From NCBI GenBank assembly GCA_003139695.1, contig PLJM01000018.1, forward strand, positions 241,348 through 289,744: a stretch of 48,397 nt of DNA, in the 5' to 3' direction. Position numbers and translations under genes: made by a program. The stretch is from Candidatus Dormiibacterota bacterium. GTDB taxonomy: Bacteria; Chloroflexota; Dormibacteria; Dormibacterales; Dormibacteraceae. Under the pieces are notes generated by a model. It was not told the DNA's origin. It saw only the letters and a list, made by a program, of their open reading frames with translations, and ran no database searches. Each line of letters opens with the position of its first letter. Positions within the stretch are counted from its first letter, which is position 1. Shown here one piece after another: positions 8,574 to 17,524 of this stretch.

Positions 8574-11500
8574 ATGCGGTCCACCATGCGACGCAGAAAA
8601 GCAAGTTCTCAGGCTCAGCCAACCGCCGCGGACGACGGGTGGCGCAGTAGCGCACGCCTGCCGCTGAAGCGGCGGGCCCGGGCCCCCCTTCGCGCGTGGC
8701 TGGTGCCAGCCATCGCAACCCTGGTGGCGGGCGCAGCCCTGGTCTTTCAAGCCCCCCAGCTGGTAACCGCTGTTGCCCGAGGCTGTGTCACGCCGGGTCT
8801 CGACGGGCCAAACGCCGCTCTGACCGGCGTCGTGAACTCCTACTACCCGGCCACCGCCAGCGCCGCTGCCGGGGCCACCACCATCTCCGTCGGCGCCAGG
8901 ATCCCAGCGGCCTCGTCGGCTATAGCGGCGGGAGACCTACTCCTCATCATCCAGATGCAGGACGCGGACATCCAGGGGACCAACGCAGTCACGTACGGCG
9001 ACGGCGCGACAGGCCGTGGCACCACTGCTCTTCGCTCGACCGGCCTTTACGAGTACGTCTCGGCGGCAAGTGGCGTGGTCGCAGGCGTGGTCACCATTGC
9101 CGGCTCAGGCGCCGGCAACGGCCTGGTCAACAGCTACGACTTCTCCGCCGCGGTTACGGCCACACACGGCTTCCGAACGTTCCAGGTCATCCGGGTTCCG
9201 CAATATTCCAGCGCGACCCTCGGCGCGGGTCTCACCGCCGCCCCCTGGGACGGCGCGCTCCACGCCGGCGGTGTGCTCGCGATCGACGTGGCCGGCGCGC
9301 TCAACCTCAACGCCCAGACGATCGCCGTCGACCAGCTCGGATTCAAGGGCGCCCTGGGCGTCGCGCAGACCGGAGGACCCGACGCAGGCACCGACTACGT
9401 CGTCGCCACCGGACGCGGCGATCACGGCTACAAAGCTGAGGGCGTTGCGGGTACTCCTCATTTTCTATACGACGCGATCACTGCCGCCTCAGTCACCGGT
9501 GCTGCGGACGGCTACCCGAGTGGGGACGCCGCCCGCGGCGCTCCTGGCAATGCGGGCGGAGGCGGCACCGACTCCAACCCGGTTGCCAACGACCAGAACT
9601 CGGGAGGTGGCGGCGGCGCCAACGGCGGGCAGGGCGGCCTGGGCGGCAATAGCTGGAACACCAACCTGCCTGTCGGCGGTCTCGGCGGTGCCGCCTTTCC
9701 CGCGGCGGCGACGCGGGTAGTCCTGGGCGGCGGCGGCGGCGCCGGCACTCGCAACAACTCGGCAGCGTTTGCATCGTCTGGGGGTACCGGTGGCGGAATC
9801 GTCATGATCCGCACCGGCTCACTGGCGGGCACGGGCACTATCAGCGCCGACGGCGGCGTAGGCGTCACGCCGGTTAACGACGGCGGCGGCGGCGGCGGGG
9901 CCGGCGGCAGTGTCGTCGTCACCACCAACACCGGCACAGTCAACGGGCTGACGATCCGAGCGAACGGCGGCGACGGCACCGACGCATGGCCCACCGGTCT
10001 GACCGGCGCTGCGAACTACCACGGTCCCGGAGGCGGAGGCGGGGGTGGCGCGATCATCACCTCGAACGCGCTTCCACCCGCCCAGACGAGCGTTGCGGGC
10101 GGTGCCCACGGCACCACCACCGTCGACGCGGCGACATACGGCTCGGTCAACGGGTCGGCAGGCCTTGTCCAGACCACCACTCCAGGGGCGATCCCCGGAT
10201 CGTCGTCCGGAGCCGAGTGCCTGCCCGCTCTCACTGTCATCAAGACCACCAGCACGCCGAGCGTCACCAACACAGTCGCCGGGACGACGGCGACCTACAC
10301 GATCACGGTAAGCAACGCCGCCAACACCGACGCCGCCACCAGCGTCAGCATCTCGGACACCCTACCTGCCGGGTTCACATATGCGTCCACGGGCAGCGTC
10401 GTGCTCAACGGTGGAGCGACAAGACCTGCGATCGTCAACCCGGTTGTAGGGGCCACCAACCCGGCATTCGGCAACTTCACCATCCCGGCCTCCGGATCGG
10501 TCGTCATCACTTTCACTGTCGACGTCGCGGCCAGCGTCGCGCCAGGCACATACAGCAACCCGGCCACCGCCACCTACCTTGACCCGACCCGCACCACTGT
10601 CGCAGGCACGAAGTCAGCTGCATACGCGGGCGGGGGAGCGGAACGGGTGACGGTCAACGCGCCCGACATGACGATTGCCAAGAGCCACGTCGATCCCCTG
10701 ATACGGGGATCGACATCCACGTACACCCTGACTGCCACCAACTCCGGCAACGTGGTGACCAGCGGCACGGTGACCGTCACAGACACCTTGCCGGCTGGAC
10801 TGACCCCCACCGGGGCGGCAGGCGCCGGTTGGACATGCCCCGCTCCGGTCGGGCAAACCGTGACCTGCACCAGAGCGGATGCCCTGGCCGGCGGGTCGTC
10901 CTATCCACCGATCACTGTGACTGTGACCGTCCTGCAGGGTGCGGCGAATGCCGTGTCCAACTCGGCGAGCGTCAGCGGCGGCGGTCAGACCAACACCACG
11001 AACGACACCGCCACCGACCCAACCAACATCGTCTCGCGGGCCGACATCGAGCTGACCAAGACCGTCGACAACGCGACCCCGAACCTCGGCGCCAATGTCA
11101 CCTTCACCATCACGGCCACCAACAACGGACCTAGTGACGCGACTGGCGTGCAGGTCACCGATCTGCTGCCGGCCGGCTTGACCTTCGTCTCGGCGGTGCC
11201 GAGCGTCGGCACTTACACCTCGGGCACCGGGCTGTGGGACATCGGCGCCCTGGCCAATGGCGCCAACGCCACGCTCACGGTTGTCGCCACCGCGACAGGG
11301 ACCATCGCGGTGACCAACACCGCGACCAAGACGGCCGAGGTGCAGCCTGACCCTGTGGCTGGCAACAACACGGCCAGCGCCACCGTGACCGGCCAGGCGT
11401 CCGACATCGCCATCACCAAGACGGCTTCGACCCCGACCCCGAACCAGAACAGCAACGTCACCTTCACCATCACGGCGACCAACAACGGACCGAGCGACGC

Positions 11501-13325
11501 CACTGGCGTCCAGGTCACCGACTCCCTGCCCGCCGGCCTGACCTTCGTCTCAGCGGTGCCGAGCGCCGGCACCTACACCTCGGGCACCGGGCTGTGGGAT
11601 ATCGGCGCCCTGGCCAATGGCGCCAACGCCACGCTGTCCATCGTCGCCACGGTGACCGGAACCACCGCGGTGACCAACACCGCGACCAAGACGGCAGAGG
11701 TGCAACCGGACCCGGTGGCCGGCAACAACACCGCCAGCGCCACAGTGACCGGGCAGGCTGCCGACATCGGGATCGCGAAAGTCGTGTCGAATCCGACACC
11801 AAACTTCGGCAGCAACGTCACCTTCACCATCACCGCCACCAACAACGGGCCGAGCAACGCCACTGGCGTCCAGGTCACCGACCTGTTGCCGGCGGGCCTG
11901 ACCTTCGTCTCGGCGGCGCCAAGCATGGGCACCTATACGTCGGGAACGGGGCTGTGGAACATCGGCGCTCTCGCTAACGGCGCCAGCGCCACCCTCTCGA
12001 TCATCGCGACCGTGACCAGCACCTCGGCGACCACGAACACCGCGACGAAGACCGCTGAGGACCAGACCGACCCTGTGGCCGGCAACGATTCGGCCTCGGT
12101 GACAGTAACCGGTGCGTCGGCTGACATCAGCGTGACCAAGAAGGTCAATCGCGTTACGCCCAGCTCCGGTCAGAACGTGACGTACACGCTCGTCGCGCAC
12201 AACCTCGGCCCCTCTACCGCCACTGGCGTGCAACTGCGCGACGTGCTTCCCGCGCGCGTCCAGTTTGTGAGTTACACGGCCACCCAGGGAACGTATAACC
12301 AGGCGACTGGCATCTGGAATATCGGGACGATGGTCAATGGGAGCACCGTCACGCTGTCAATGGTGGTGCAGGTCAAGGCGAGCGGAACGATCATCAACAA
12401 AGTCACCACAATCCCCGGGAACTACTTCGATCCGAACCTGTTCAACAACGTGGCGAGCGCGAAGATGGTGGCCGGCCTGCCCGGCCTGCCCAATACTTCA
12501 GCTCCGGAAGGAACTGTTGGCGGTGCGACTCCGAATGCGCCTCGGAACGTAACGGGCATGCTGCTCGCGATCCTGACCGTGGTGGCCGGCCTCGGCGCGC
12601 TGAGCCTGGCCGGCGTAGGACGCCGGCGCAACAGGACCCGATTCGGGGATCGCCGTGCGAGGAGCAGCCGCCGCCAGGGTCCTGGACGACTCGCCTTCGG
12701 CCTGCTCTCGGTTCTGCTCAGCGTCGCCCTCGCGTCGCTTGTGGTCGCTGTTCCAGCGTCGCACCCGCCGGCGTTGGCCGGCCTACCCCCCGGCACGCAG
12801 TTGATTGGCGACAAGGTCGTTACGGTGGCGCCCCCTGCGCCGCCCAAGGGCCACAGCTTCCATGTCGTTGCCGGCCCGATTACGCCATCGCGCCTTCGCA
12901 TACCCTCGATCGGAGTGGATGCCTGGATCGGCGCGGTCGGCCTGCGCAGCGACGGCTCCATGGATGTTCCTGACAATCTCTGGACCTCGTCGTGGCTGGC
13001 AACAGGGCCCAGACCTGGGCAGGCCGGCAATGCCGTGATCGCAGGCCATCGAGGAGTTGGCTCCCCTGCCCTTTTCAGCCACCTCGAGAGATTGCAGCAA
13101 GGCGCGCGGATTTACGTCTCCGATGCCGCGGGTAACGAGGTGGTTTATGTCGTGACCCGAGTGGCATCGCTCGATCTGAGCGTGTCGACCGACGTCGCGG
13201 TGTTCGGACCCACTACCGCCCAGCAGCTGGTCCTGATCACATGCTTCGGCCAGTACATGGATACCGCCCGCACCTATGATCACCGCCTGGTCGTGTTCAG
13301 CCGGCCGCTTACGCCGCCCTACTGA
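8574..13325 (+). CDS. Giant DUF11 surface protein with sorting signal and C-terminal sortase domain
   Basis: 1583 residues in one unbroken frame. Order: basic N-terminus, membrane or signal segment (about 39-62), an Ala/Gly domain with very glycine-rich runs (about 310-510), six DUF11 beta-sandwich repeats (from about 550 to 1295), then LPNTS at 1305-1309, a hydrophobic helix (about 1329-1349) and an Arg-rich tail (RRRNRTR), which together look like a cell-wall sorting signal. The chain then continues with a second helix (about 1373-1393) and a class E/F-like sortase domain with His1492 (AGHRG), Cys1557 (ITCFG) and Arg1571 (DHRLVVF), a complete catalytic triad. So a likely sortase substrate and its enzyme are fused. 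Inference: an exported adhesin-like protein that may process or anchor itself. ATG 8586 is an alternative start. Confidence 0.9.
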   Translation: MRSTMRRRKASSQAQPTAADDGWRSSARLPLKRRARAPLRAWLVPAIATLVAGAALVFQAPQLVTAVARGCVTPGLDGPNAALTGVVNSYYPATASAAAGATTISVGARIPAASSAIAAGDLLLIIQMQDADIQGTNAVTYGDGATGRGTTALRSTGLYEYVSAASGVVAGVVTIAGSGAGNGLVNSYDFSAAVTATHGFRTFQVIRVPQYSSATLGAGLTAAPWDGALHAGGVLAIDVAGALNLNAQTIAVDQLGFKGALGVAQTGGPDAGTDYVVATGRGDHGYKAEGVAGTPHFLYDAITAASVTGAADGYPSGDAARGAPGNAGGGGTDSNPVANDQNSGGGGGANGGQGGLGGNSWNTNLPVGGLGGAAFPAAATRVVLGGGGGAGTRNNSAAFASSGGTGGGIVMIRTGSLAGTGTISADGGVGVTPVNDGGGGGGAGGSVVVTTNTGTVNGLTIRANGGDGTDAWPTGLTGAANYHGPGGGGGGGAIITSNALPPAQTSVAGGAHGTTTVDAATYGSVNGSAGLVQTTTPGAIPGSSSGAECLPALTVIKTTSTPSVTNTVAGTTATYTITVSNAANTDAATSVSISDTLPAGFTYASTGSVVLNGGATRPAIVNPVVGATNPAFGNFTIPASGSVVITFTVDVAASVAPGTYSNPATATYLDPTRTTVAGTKSAAYAGGGAERVTVNAPDMTIAKSHVDPLIRGSTSTYTLTATNSGNVVTSGTVTVTDTLPAGLTPTGAAGAGWTCPAPVGQTVTCTRADALAGGSSYPPITVTVTVLQGAANAVSNSASVSGGGQTNTTNDTATDPTNIVSRADIELTKTVDNATPNLGANVTFTITATNNGPSDATGVQVTDLLPAGLTFVSAVPSVGTYTSGTGLWDIGALANGANATLTVVATATGTIAVTNTATKTAEVQPDPVAGNNTASATVTGQASDIAITKTASTPTPNQNSNVTFTITATNNGPSDATGVQVTDSLPAGLTFVSAVPSAGTYTSGTGLWDIGALANGANATLSIVATVTGTTAVTNTATKTAEVQPDPVAGNNTASATVTGQAADIGIAKVVSNPTPNFGSNVTFTITATNNGPSNATGVQVTDLLPAGLTFVSAAPSMGTYTSGTGLWNIGALANGASATLSIIATVTSTSATTNTATKTAEDQTDPVAGNDSASVTVTGASADISVTKKVNRVTPSSGQNVTYTLVAHNLGPSTATGVQLRDVLPARVQFVSYTATQGTYNQATGIWNIGTMVNGSTVTLSMVVQVKASGTIINKVTTIPGNYFDPNLFNNVASAKMVAGLPGLPNTSAPEGTVGGATPNAPRNVTGMLLAILTVVAGLGALSLAGVGRRRNRTRFGDRRARSSRRQGPGRLAFGLLSVLLSVALASLVVAVPASHPPALAGLPPGTQLIGDKVVTVAPPAPPKGHSFHVVAGPITPSRLRIPSIGVDAWIGAVGLRSDGSMDVPDNLWTSSWLATGPRPGQAGNAVIAGHRGVGSPALFSHLERLQQGARIYVSDAAGNEVVYVVTRVASLDLSVSTDVAVFGPTTAQQLVLITCFGQYMDTARTYDHRLVVFSRPLTPPY
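11043..12122 (+). repeat. Three in-frame 360-bp tandem repeats (DUF11 units 3-5)
   Basis: Units starting at 11043, 11403 and 11763 are each exactly 360 bp (120 codons) and near-identical over long stretches, such as TFTITATNNGPS, GVQVTD, LPAGLTFVSA and TYTSGTGLW. A more diverged fourth unit starts at 12123 in register. The nucleotide-level similarity indicates recent duplication or gene conversion, and unit number may vary between strains. Confidence 0.9.
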
Positions 13326-13424
13326 TCAGAACGATCGACTCACGATGATCACACGATGACGATGCGGTTCGCGCATAGACGGTCGACGCGGCATCGACAG
13401 CTATCACTATCGAAAGGAGCCGGC

Positions 13425-13511
13425 GTGGGTGCATTGCAGAACCTCTCGGTCGACGAGACCGACGACCTTGCCAAAACGTTTTCAGGCGGTTCAGCCACCG
13501 ATGTCGATTGA
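13425..13511 (+). CDS. Possible 28-codon gene remnant ending inside repeat B
   Basis: GTG 13425 follows a strong AAAGGAG at ideal spacing and encodes MGALQNLSVDETDDLAKTF, then SGGSATDVD and a stop. The last third, including the stop, is repeat-B sequence. It looks like a short peptide gene or a gene cut off by arrival of the repeat. No family recognised. Confidence 0.3.
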   Translation: MGALQNLSVDETDDLAKTFSGGSATDVD

Positions 13512-13555
13512 ATTACTACATGAACTACTAAATGACTTGATGACTTGCGGTTAAC
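13477..13555 (-). repeat. tRNA-Pro-half repeat, copy B (arm end only)
   Basis: It keeps the inner end of the repeat: the CAGCCACCGATGTCG segment, the arm motif TACTACATGAAC followed by TACTAAATGA, and the TTGCGGTTAAC tail also seen in copies A and H. The tRNA half is gone. Same orientation as all other copies. Confidence 0.75.
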
Positions 13556-13800
13556 CGCTCGCCGCCACGTGTACAAAAAATCGCGGGCCGAATTCACGGA
13601 AGGCCGTTGCGTACCGTCAACTAGCATCGTGTTTCCCCGCTCCCGCAGGTCCAGATCAAAAGGCTGGCGAAGCTTCCCACCAGCCTGGCGATAATTGGGT
13701 TCGTGGGAGAATCGCGACGCGTCACGCTACCTCTAGTGACCTGGGGACCTGCCTCTGGAAATGCATCGGAGGGGGCTCGGAAAATCGGCACTAGCGGCGG

Positions 13801-14883
13801 ATGGCCGGCGTGGCCCGCGCGTCGGCGGGTGAGGTAATGGCGCACCTCGGCCTTCCTGTCCTCGCAGGTGTGTTCATCGTCTCGTCGGGTGCCATCTGGT
13901 TCGCCGGCATCCAGCTTTCAAAAACCACCGACGAGATCGACTCACGATTTGGGCTAGGGGAAGCGCTTGGTGGCCTGATCCTTCTGGCGTTCGCCACCAA
14001 TCTGCCCGAGATCGCGATCGTGAGCGCGGCGGCGGTGCAGCACAACTTCGACATCGCCACCGGCAACATCCTGGGCGGCATCGCCATCCAGACCCTGGTA
14101 CTGGTGGCACTCGACGGGTTCGGAGTCCCTCGCCGCCCCCTGACCAACGTCACCGCGTCCCTGGTGCAAGTGCTGGAGGGAACGCTCGTGATCGCCGTGC
14201 TGGCGGTGGCGATTGGGGCGTTCCTGCTCCCCAAAAATGTGGTCGTAGCCCGCATCGACCCGAGCGCGCTCCTGATCGTCCTGCTGTGGATCGGCGGTCT
14301 GTACATCGTATGGCGTGCCAGCAAGAGCCTTCCCTGGAAGGCCATCGGTGGGGCCGGGCCGGATGCCGGCGCCCGCCGCCGGGCGAAAGCCCGCAAACCG
14401 CGATCGACGATGGTCACCCTTGGCATCTTTGCCGGCGCAGGCCTGGTCACGCTTGCCGCCGGAGTTCTAGTGGAGGAAAGCGGCAGCGCCATTGCCGCAC
14501 AAATCCATTTGAGCGGTGCGGTGTTCGGCGGGACTGTGCTCGCGGCCGCGACTGCGCTCCCAGAGCTCTCCACCGGGCTGGCCGCTGTCCACATCGAGGA
14601 TTTCGAGCTCGCGGTCAGCGACATCTTCGGTGGTAACGCTTTTCTGCCCGTGCTTTTCTTCCCTGCCACCCTCATCGCGGGCCAGTCGGTGCTTGGCAGC
14701 GCGGCCAAGACCGACGCCTTCTTGGCCGTGCTGGGAATCCTGCTGACTGCTGTTTATATCGCTGGGCTGGTCATTCGCCCGAGAAAGCAGTACCTGCGGC
14801 TCGGCCCGGACTCGTTGCTGGTCCTGGTTCTTTACGTGGTGGGCATCGCCGGAATGGTGGTGATCAGCCAGTCGGCCAATTGA
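13801..14883 (+). CDS. CaCA family cation (Ca2+/Na+ type) antiporter
   Basis: 360 residues, about ten membrane segments, length typical for bacterial YrbG-like exchangers. The two inverted alpha repeats are clear: GLILLAFATNLPEIAI with GNILGG in the N-half and GTVLAAATALPELSTG with DIFGGNAF in the C-half, each with the Pro-Glu pair that lines the ion path. The halves are joined by a basic loop (about 185-205). An inner-membrane protein that exchanges Ca2+ or a related cation for Na+ or H+; ion specificity cannot be told. First gene of module B, with no obvious operon partner. Confidence 0.9.
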   Translation: MAGVARASAGEVMAHLGLPVLAGVFIVSSGAIWFAGIQLSKTTDEIDSRFGLGEALGGLILLAFATNLPEIAIVSAAAVQHNFDIATGNILGGIAIQTLVLVALDGFGVPRRPLTNVTASLVQVLEGTLVIAVLAVAIGAFLLPKNVVVARIDPSALLIVLLWIGGLYIVWRASKSLPWKAIGGAGPDAGARRRAKARKPRSTMVTLGIFAGAGLVTLAAGVLVEESGSAIAAQIHLSGAVFGGTVLAAATALPELSTGLAAVHIEDFELAVSDIFGGNAFLPVLFFPATLIAGQSVLGSAAKTDAFLAVLGILLTAVYIAGLVIRPRKQYLRLGPDSLLVLVLYVVGIAGMVVISQSAN

Positions 14884-14928
14884 TGTCCGGCGCACTGGGT
14901 CCTGCGGCTTCGGAACGTTGCCCGGAGA

Positions 14929-15084
14929 TTAATGACCGCCCTCGCGCACGTCCTCTTTGACGTCGCGGACGGTGCGCTTGAGGTTCCCTACCGCCTGCCT
15001 CGCCTTGCCTTTTGTCTCCAAGCCGCGGTCGCCAGTGACCTTGCCCTTGATCTCTTCCGCTTTGCCACGAACCTGGTCTTTCAT
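14929..15084 (-). CDS. CsbD family stress protein, copy 1
   Basis: 51 residues from ATG 15084, preceded by AAGGAG at good spacing. The sequence MKDQVRGKAEEIKGKVTG is the typical CsbD opening, followed by ETKGKARQAVG and a KRTVRDVKEDVRE tail. CsbD-like proteins are small, highly charged and induced by general stress in Gram-positive bacteria; their molecular role is unknown. A second copy lies at 24660-24809. Divergent from the small coiled-family gene at 15290. Confidence 0.88.
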   Translation of the reverse strand: MKDQVRGKAEEIKGKVTGDRGLETKGKARQAVGNLKRTVRDVKEDVREGGH

Positions 15085-15289
15085 GAAGATCTCCTTGAGA
15101 GTGAGTCTGAGACGCCAAAGTGAGCCAGCTTTACAGATGTCGTTCTACGCGCCTAAGCGAAAGAAAATCAGCAACTTTCTCAAGAGCGCTGGCGCACAGA
15201 CTTTTTGGCCGCGCGGTTCGTGGTCTGACTCGAGGCCACCGAGTTTAGTTGCTGACACTATTACGTGCGAGCCGGTAATAAAGAGGTAA

Positions 15290-15658
15290 ATGGCGCGGAT
15301 CATCCCAAAGCAGCGCCGCCAAACTAAGGCCGACACCGGCGATGGGTCTAGCGTTTCGACTCAACCGATAAGCGCGAAGCATGTCCGAGACGAGGCCACG
15401 CTGACGCAAGTTCTCTACATGGTCCGGCTCTATGCCGAGATCTTGGCCATGGATGAGACGATTATCAAACGCATTCGGCAAGTCGTTGGCTCGCAGTCAG
15501 ATGAGAGCGACCGTGAGCGCAGCCAGTACAACATGACGCTTGTCCTCGCTCAACTGGAAAAGGTCGGCCAACGCATCGCCTATTGGAATGCCCGGCTGCG
15601 TTCCTTGCTCAAGAGGCAATTGTCACCTTCTGCATCGCGGCCGGCCTCCAAGGCCTGA
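15290..15658 (+). CDS. Small unknown coiled protein, family member 1
   Basis: 122 residues; ATG 15290 follows AGAGGTAA. No domain recognised. It is basic at the start, then mainly helical, with LYAEILAMDE in the middle and QLEKVGQRIAYWNARL near the end. Two paralogues in this window (24880-25245 and 25416-25751) keep the same spacing between an IY/LY-x2-(I/L)L block and a Q-x6-R(I/L)-x-(Y/L)W-x2-R(I/L) block. All three are next to CsbD and other small stress genes, so a stress-related, perhaps oligomeric, role is an inference only. Confidence 0.7.
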   Translation: MARIIPKQRRQTKADTGDGSSVSTQPISAKHVRDEATLTQVLYMVRLYAEILAMDETIIKRIRQVVGSQSDESDRERSQYNMTLVLAQLEKVGQRIAYWNARLRSLLKRQLSPSASRPASKA

Positions 15659-15676
15659 CCAGTTGCGACCGATGGC

Positions 15677-16654
15677 TTGACGGGCCGCGCCGGGCAAGGA
15701 GTGGCCGGGACTCGGCCTCTGCTAATCCTCGCTATCAGATCGAACATCGACGAGCTTATGAAAATGCCGCCGGGGCGGCTCTTCATAAAGATGGGCCAGG
15801 ACAACGCCTTTAACTGGGCGGTGATACTCGCCTGGAACTTCCTACAGTCGCTGTTTCCGATTGCACTGGTGATGGCTGCTCTACTCGGCGTCGGTCTTGG
15901 GTACATCGGCGTCAGCTCCCACCAGGTCTACGGAACGATCGCGTCCATCGTCCCCGACACGAACGCCCAAAAGGAGGTGCTCGCGACGCTGAACACATTC
16001 CAGAAGCAGAGCGGGATCTTCTTCCTGGTTGGGTTCGCCGGCCTGACCTGGAGCGGCGCCGGTCTCTTTCGGACCATGGAGCAGGCGTTCGCGGTCATCT
16101 ACCACACCCGACAACGGCCGCTGATCAAAGGCATTTTCATGAGCGTCGGCATGGTGCTGCTGCTGACGGTCTTCGGGGGCCTGACGATCGTTTCGACCAC
16201 CATCCTCGGCCTGTTGAACCAATTGCCCTACCTGCCGACGGTGCTCGCCAATGGGCGGGTCGACTTCGTGCTCCAGATCATGTTCGGCCTCGGACTTGGC
16301 TTCGTGCTCTTCCTGGCCATCTACTACGTGGTGCCAAACCGGCGCCTGGACTGGGGGAAGGTGTGGGTGGGAGCCGCTATCGCTGGCGTTCTGGTCGAAG
16401 GCCTGGCGCTTATCTTTCCGCTCTATCTGAGACTAACCGGCGTCGGCTCAAACTTTGGCAAGACCTTTGGCATCCTCTTCCTCCTCATGATCTACTTCTA
16501 CCTACTCGGTAACGTGACCATGATCGGGGTCGAAGTGAACTCCCTGCGCTTTCGGGCCCCGGTCGACCAGCCGCAGGGCAAAGAGTCGCTGGTGACTCCG
16601 GGCCAGGTGCGTGAGCCGGCGTCGCGACCACGTGCCAAGGCATGGCACAACTGA
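15677..16654 (+). CDS. YihY/BrkB family inner membrane protein
   Basis: Up to 325 residues with six hydrophobic segments in the YihY arrangement. Diagnostic stretches include NFLQSLFPIAL, FLVGFAGLTWSGAGLF, the Tyr-x-x-x-Pro block YYVVPNRRLDW and the final GILFLLMIYFYLLGNVTMIGVEVN. Function is debated; it was once called RNase BN in error, and BrkB was linked to serum resistance. The true start is uncertain: the longest frame begins at TTG 15677, with GTG 15701 and ATG 15758 as alternatives. The basic Pro-rich tail is cytoplasmic. Confidence 0.88.
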   Translation: MTGRAGQGVAGTRPLLILAIRSNIDELMKMPPGRLFIKMGQDNAFNWAVILAWNFLQSLFPIALVMAALLGVGLGYIGVSSHQVYGTIASIVPDTNAQKEVLATLNTFQKQSGIFFLVGFAGLTWSGAGLFRTMEQAFAVIYHTRQRPLIKGIFMSVGMVLLLTVFGGLTIVSTTILGLLNQLPYLPTVLANGRVDFVLQIMFGLGLGFVLFLAIYYVVPNRRLDWGKVWVGAAIAGVLVEGLALIFPLYLRLTGVGSNFGKTFGILFLLMIYFYLLGNVTMIGVEVNSLRFRAPVDQPQGKESLVTPGQVREPASRPRAKAWHN

Positions 16655-16934
16655 GGGCCGACGAGAGCGATCAGAGAGTAGCCCATCGGGCTCATTTCCT
16701 AAGCGGCGGTTGGGATCGCGTCGCGATCTTCGGCTCGCATGAGCAGCCGAATCAACCGCAATCGGGTACGTGGTCGCCACACGCGCCACCGAAGCGCTAA
16801 CCGTAGAGTCGTTCGCACTCATCCCACGATCTGGCGTGCCCCAAAACATTTGCAGCAACAACAGAGTGGGCAGGGCTCATCCCAGGGTCAGCTATTGCTG
16901 ACGTTGTTATGGCAGGTGGAGCACCCTCGGTCGA
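16655..16934. other. Gene-free stretch
   Basis: 280 bp downstream of the YihY gene with overlapping Arg/His-rich frames that look like shadows. Nothing recognisable on either strand. Confidence 0.4.
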
Positions 16935-17189
16935 GTGCAAGGTGCCTTCGATGCCACTGTTCTCAGGCAAGTCGCGTCCGAGATAAGCAACATCAAGGTC
17001 GAGTATCGTGGCGTCGTGTCGGAGGAGTCCATCGATCTCGTCGCACGCCAATCGCTCCAAAACCTCTCCGATTCAAGGGTTCCGCAGTTCGTACCCCTGT
17101 TCGTCGGCCGGTTTACGCGCGAGCGACTTCAGCAGCTGACTGGGTTCCGGCCCCGCGGAGGATTCGTTCAACTGACGAGATCAGGTTAA
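16935..17189 (+). CDS. Small protein resembling a three-helix-bundle dimerization domain
   Basis: 84 residues from GTG 16935. The central part (VARQSLQNLSDSRVPQFV then PLFVGRFTRERLQQL) resembles the actinobacterial three-helix-bundle dimerization domain, where a V-R-D-(Y/F)-(V/I)-P-(V/L)-L-V stretch is typical. No other domain. No clear Shine-Dalgarno, so the start may be wrong. Stand-alone proteins of this kind are often near redox or stress genes; no function assigned. Confidence 0.5.
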   Translation: MQGAFDATVLRQVASEISNIKVEYRGVVSEESIDLVARQSLQNLSDSRVPQFVPLFVGRFTRERLQQLTGFRPRGGFVQLTRSG

Positions 17190-17250
17190 CGAACCAACAG
17201 CTTCTAATCCAGGTTCGTGAGCGGTGTGGCCTGTCCGGCGGTTGCCAGTA

Positions 17251-17406
17251 TTAGCGCGTTGAGCGGCCCCGGATAAATCCGAACAGCCAGAGCACTACCA
17301 GCACAATAATTGCGATCCAGATCAGGTTGATCAGACCTCCGGTCGCGTGGAACAGCAACCAGAGCACGAAAAGAATGACCGCAACTACCAGCAATGCGTG
17401 GATCAC
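17251..17406 (-). CDS. Small two-helix membrane protein (DUF5670/Lmo0937-like), copy 1
   Basis: 51 residues from GTG 17406, with GGAGG seven bases upstream. Almost entirely hydrophobic: MIHALLVVAVILFVLWLLF, a HATGG turn, NLIWIAIIVLVVLWLFGF, then a basic RGRSTR tail, giving a hairpin of two membrane helices. It differs from the copy at 25911-26066 by only a few conservative changes over the same length. Such small hydrophobic proteins are commonly stress-induced. The region just upstream (17417-17443) is also shared with the second copy. Confidence 0.8.
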   Translation of the reverse strand: MIHALLVVAVILFVLWLLFHATGGLINLIWIAIIVLVVLWLFGFIRGRSTR

Positions 17407-17416
17407 CTATTACCTC

Positions 17417-17443
17417 CAATCGATCGAAGCGGATTCTGTCTGG
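17417..17443 (-). promoter_or_regulatory. Upstream element shared by both DUF5670-like genes
   Basis: On the minus strand it reads CAGACAGAATCCGCTTCGAT; 25834-25857 on the plus strand upstream of the second copy reads CAGACAGAGTCCGCTCCAAT. Both continue with CGAT. Conservation outside coding DNA suggests a shared promoter or regulator site, or simply recent common origin. Confidence 0.5.
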
Positions 17444-17524
17444 CAACTGGGTTACCTGGGCAGTATGCAGGCGGAAGATGCCGGACACACTGTTTTTCGC
17501 TGGCGTTACTGTACGACTCGTGCC

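Larger units (their letters stand above)
13326..13800. other. Intergenic region carrying repeat copy B
   Basis: It holds a possible 28-codon ORF (13425-13511) and repeat copy B (13477-13555). The remaining 240 bp before the antiporter include a GGCTGG/CCAGCC hairpin at about 13660-13690 but no recognisable riboswitch or promoter. Confidence 0.5.

Noticed and set aside
8101..8718. Minus-strand ORF of 205 codons upstream of the DUF11 gene
   Set aside because: It overlaps the start of the surface protein and has no family resemblance; composition is that of a GC-rich shadow.
9512..12233. Long minus-strand frames opposite the DUF11 gene
   Set aside because: They are Pro/Val/Ala-rich mirrors of the repeat region and share its 360-bp periodicity only because the DNA repeats.
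13660..13690. Riboswitch or terminator before the CaCA antiporter
   Set aside because: A short GGCTGG/CCAGCC hairpin exists, but no conserved riboswitch core (for example of the yybP-ykoY class) and no T tract could be recognised.
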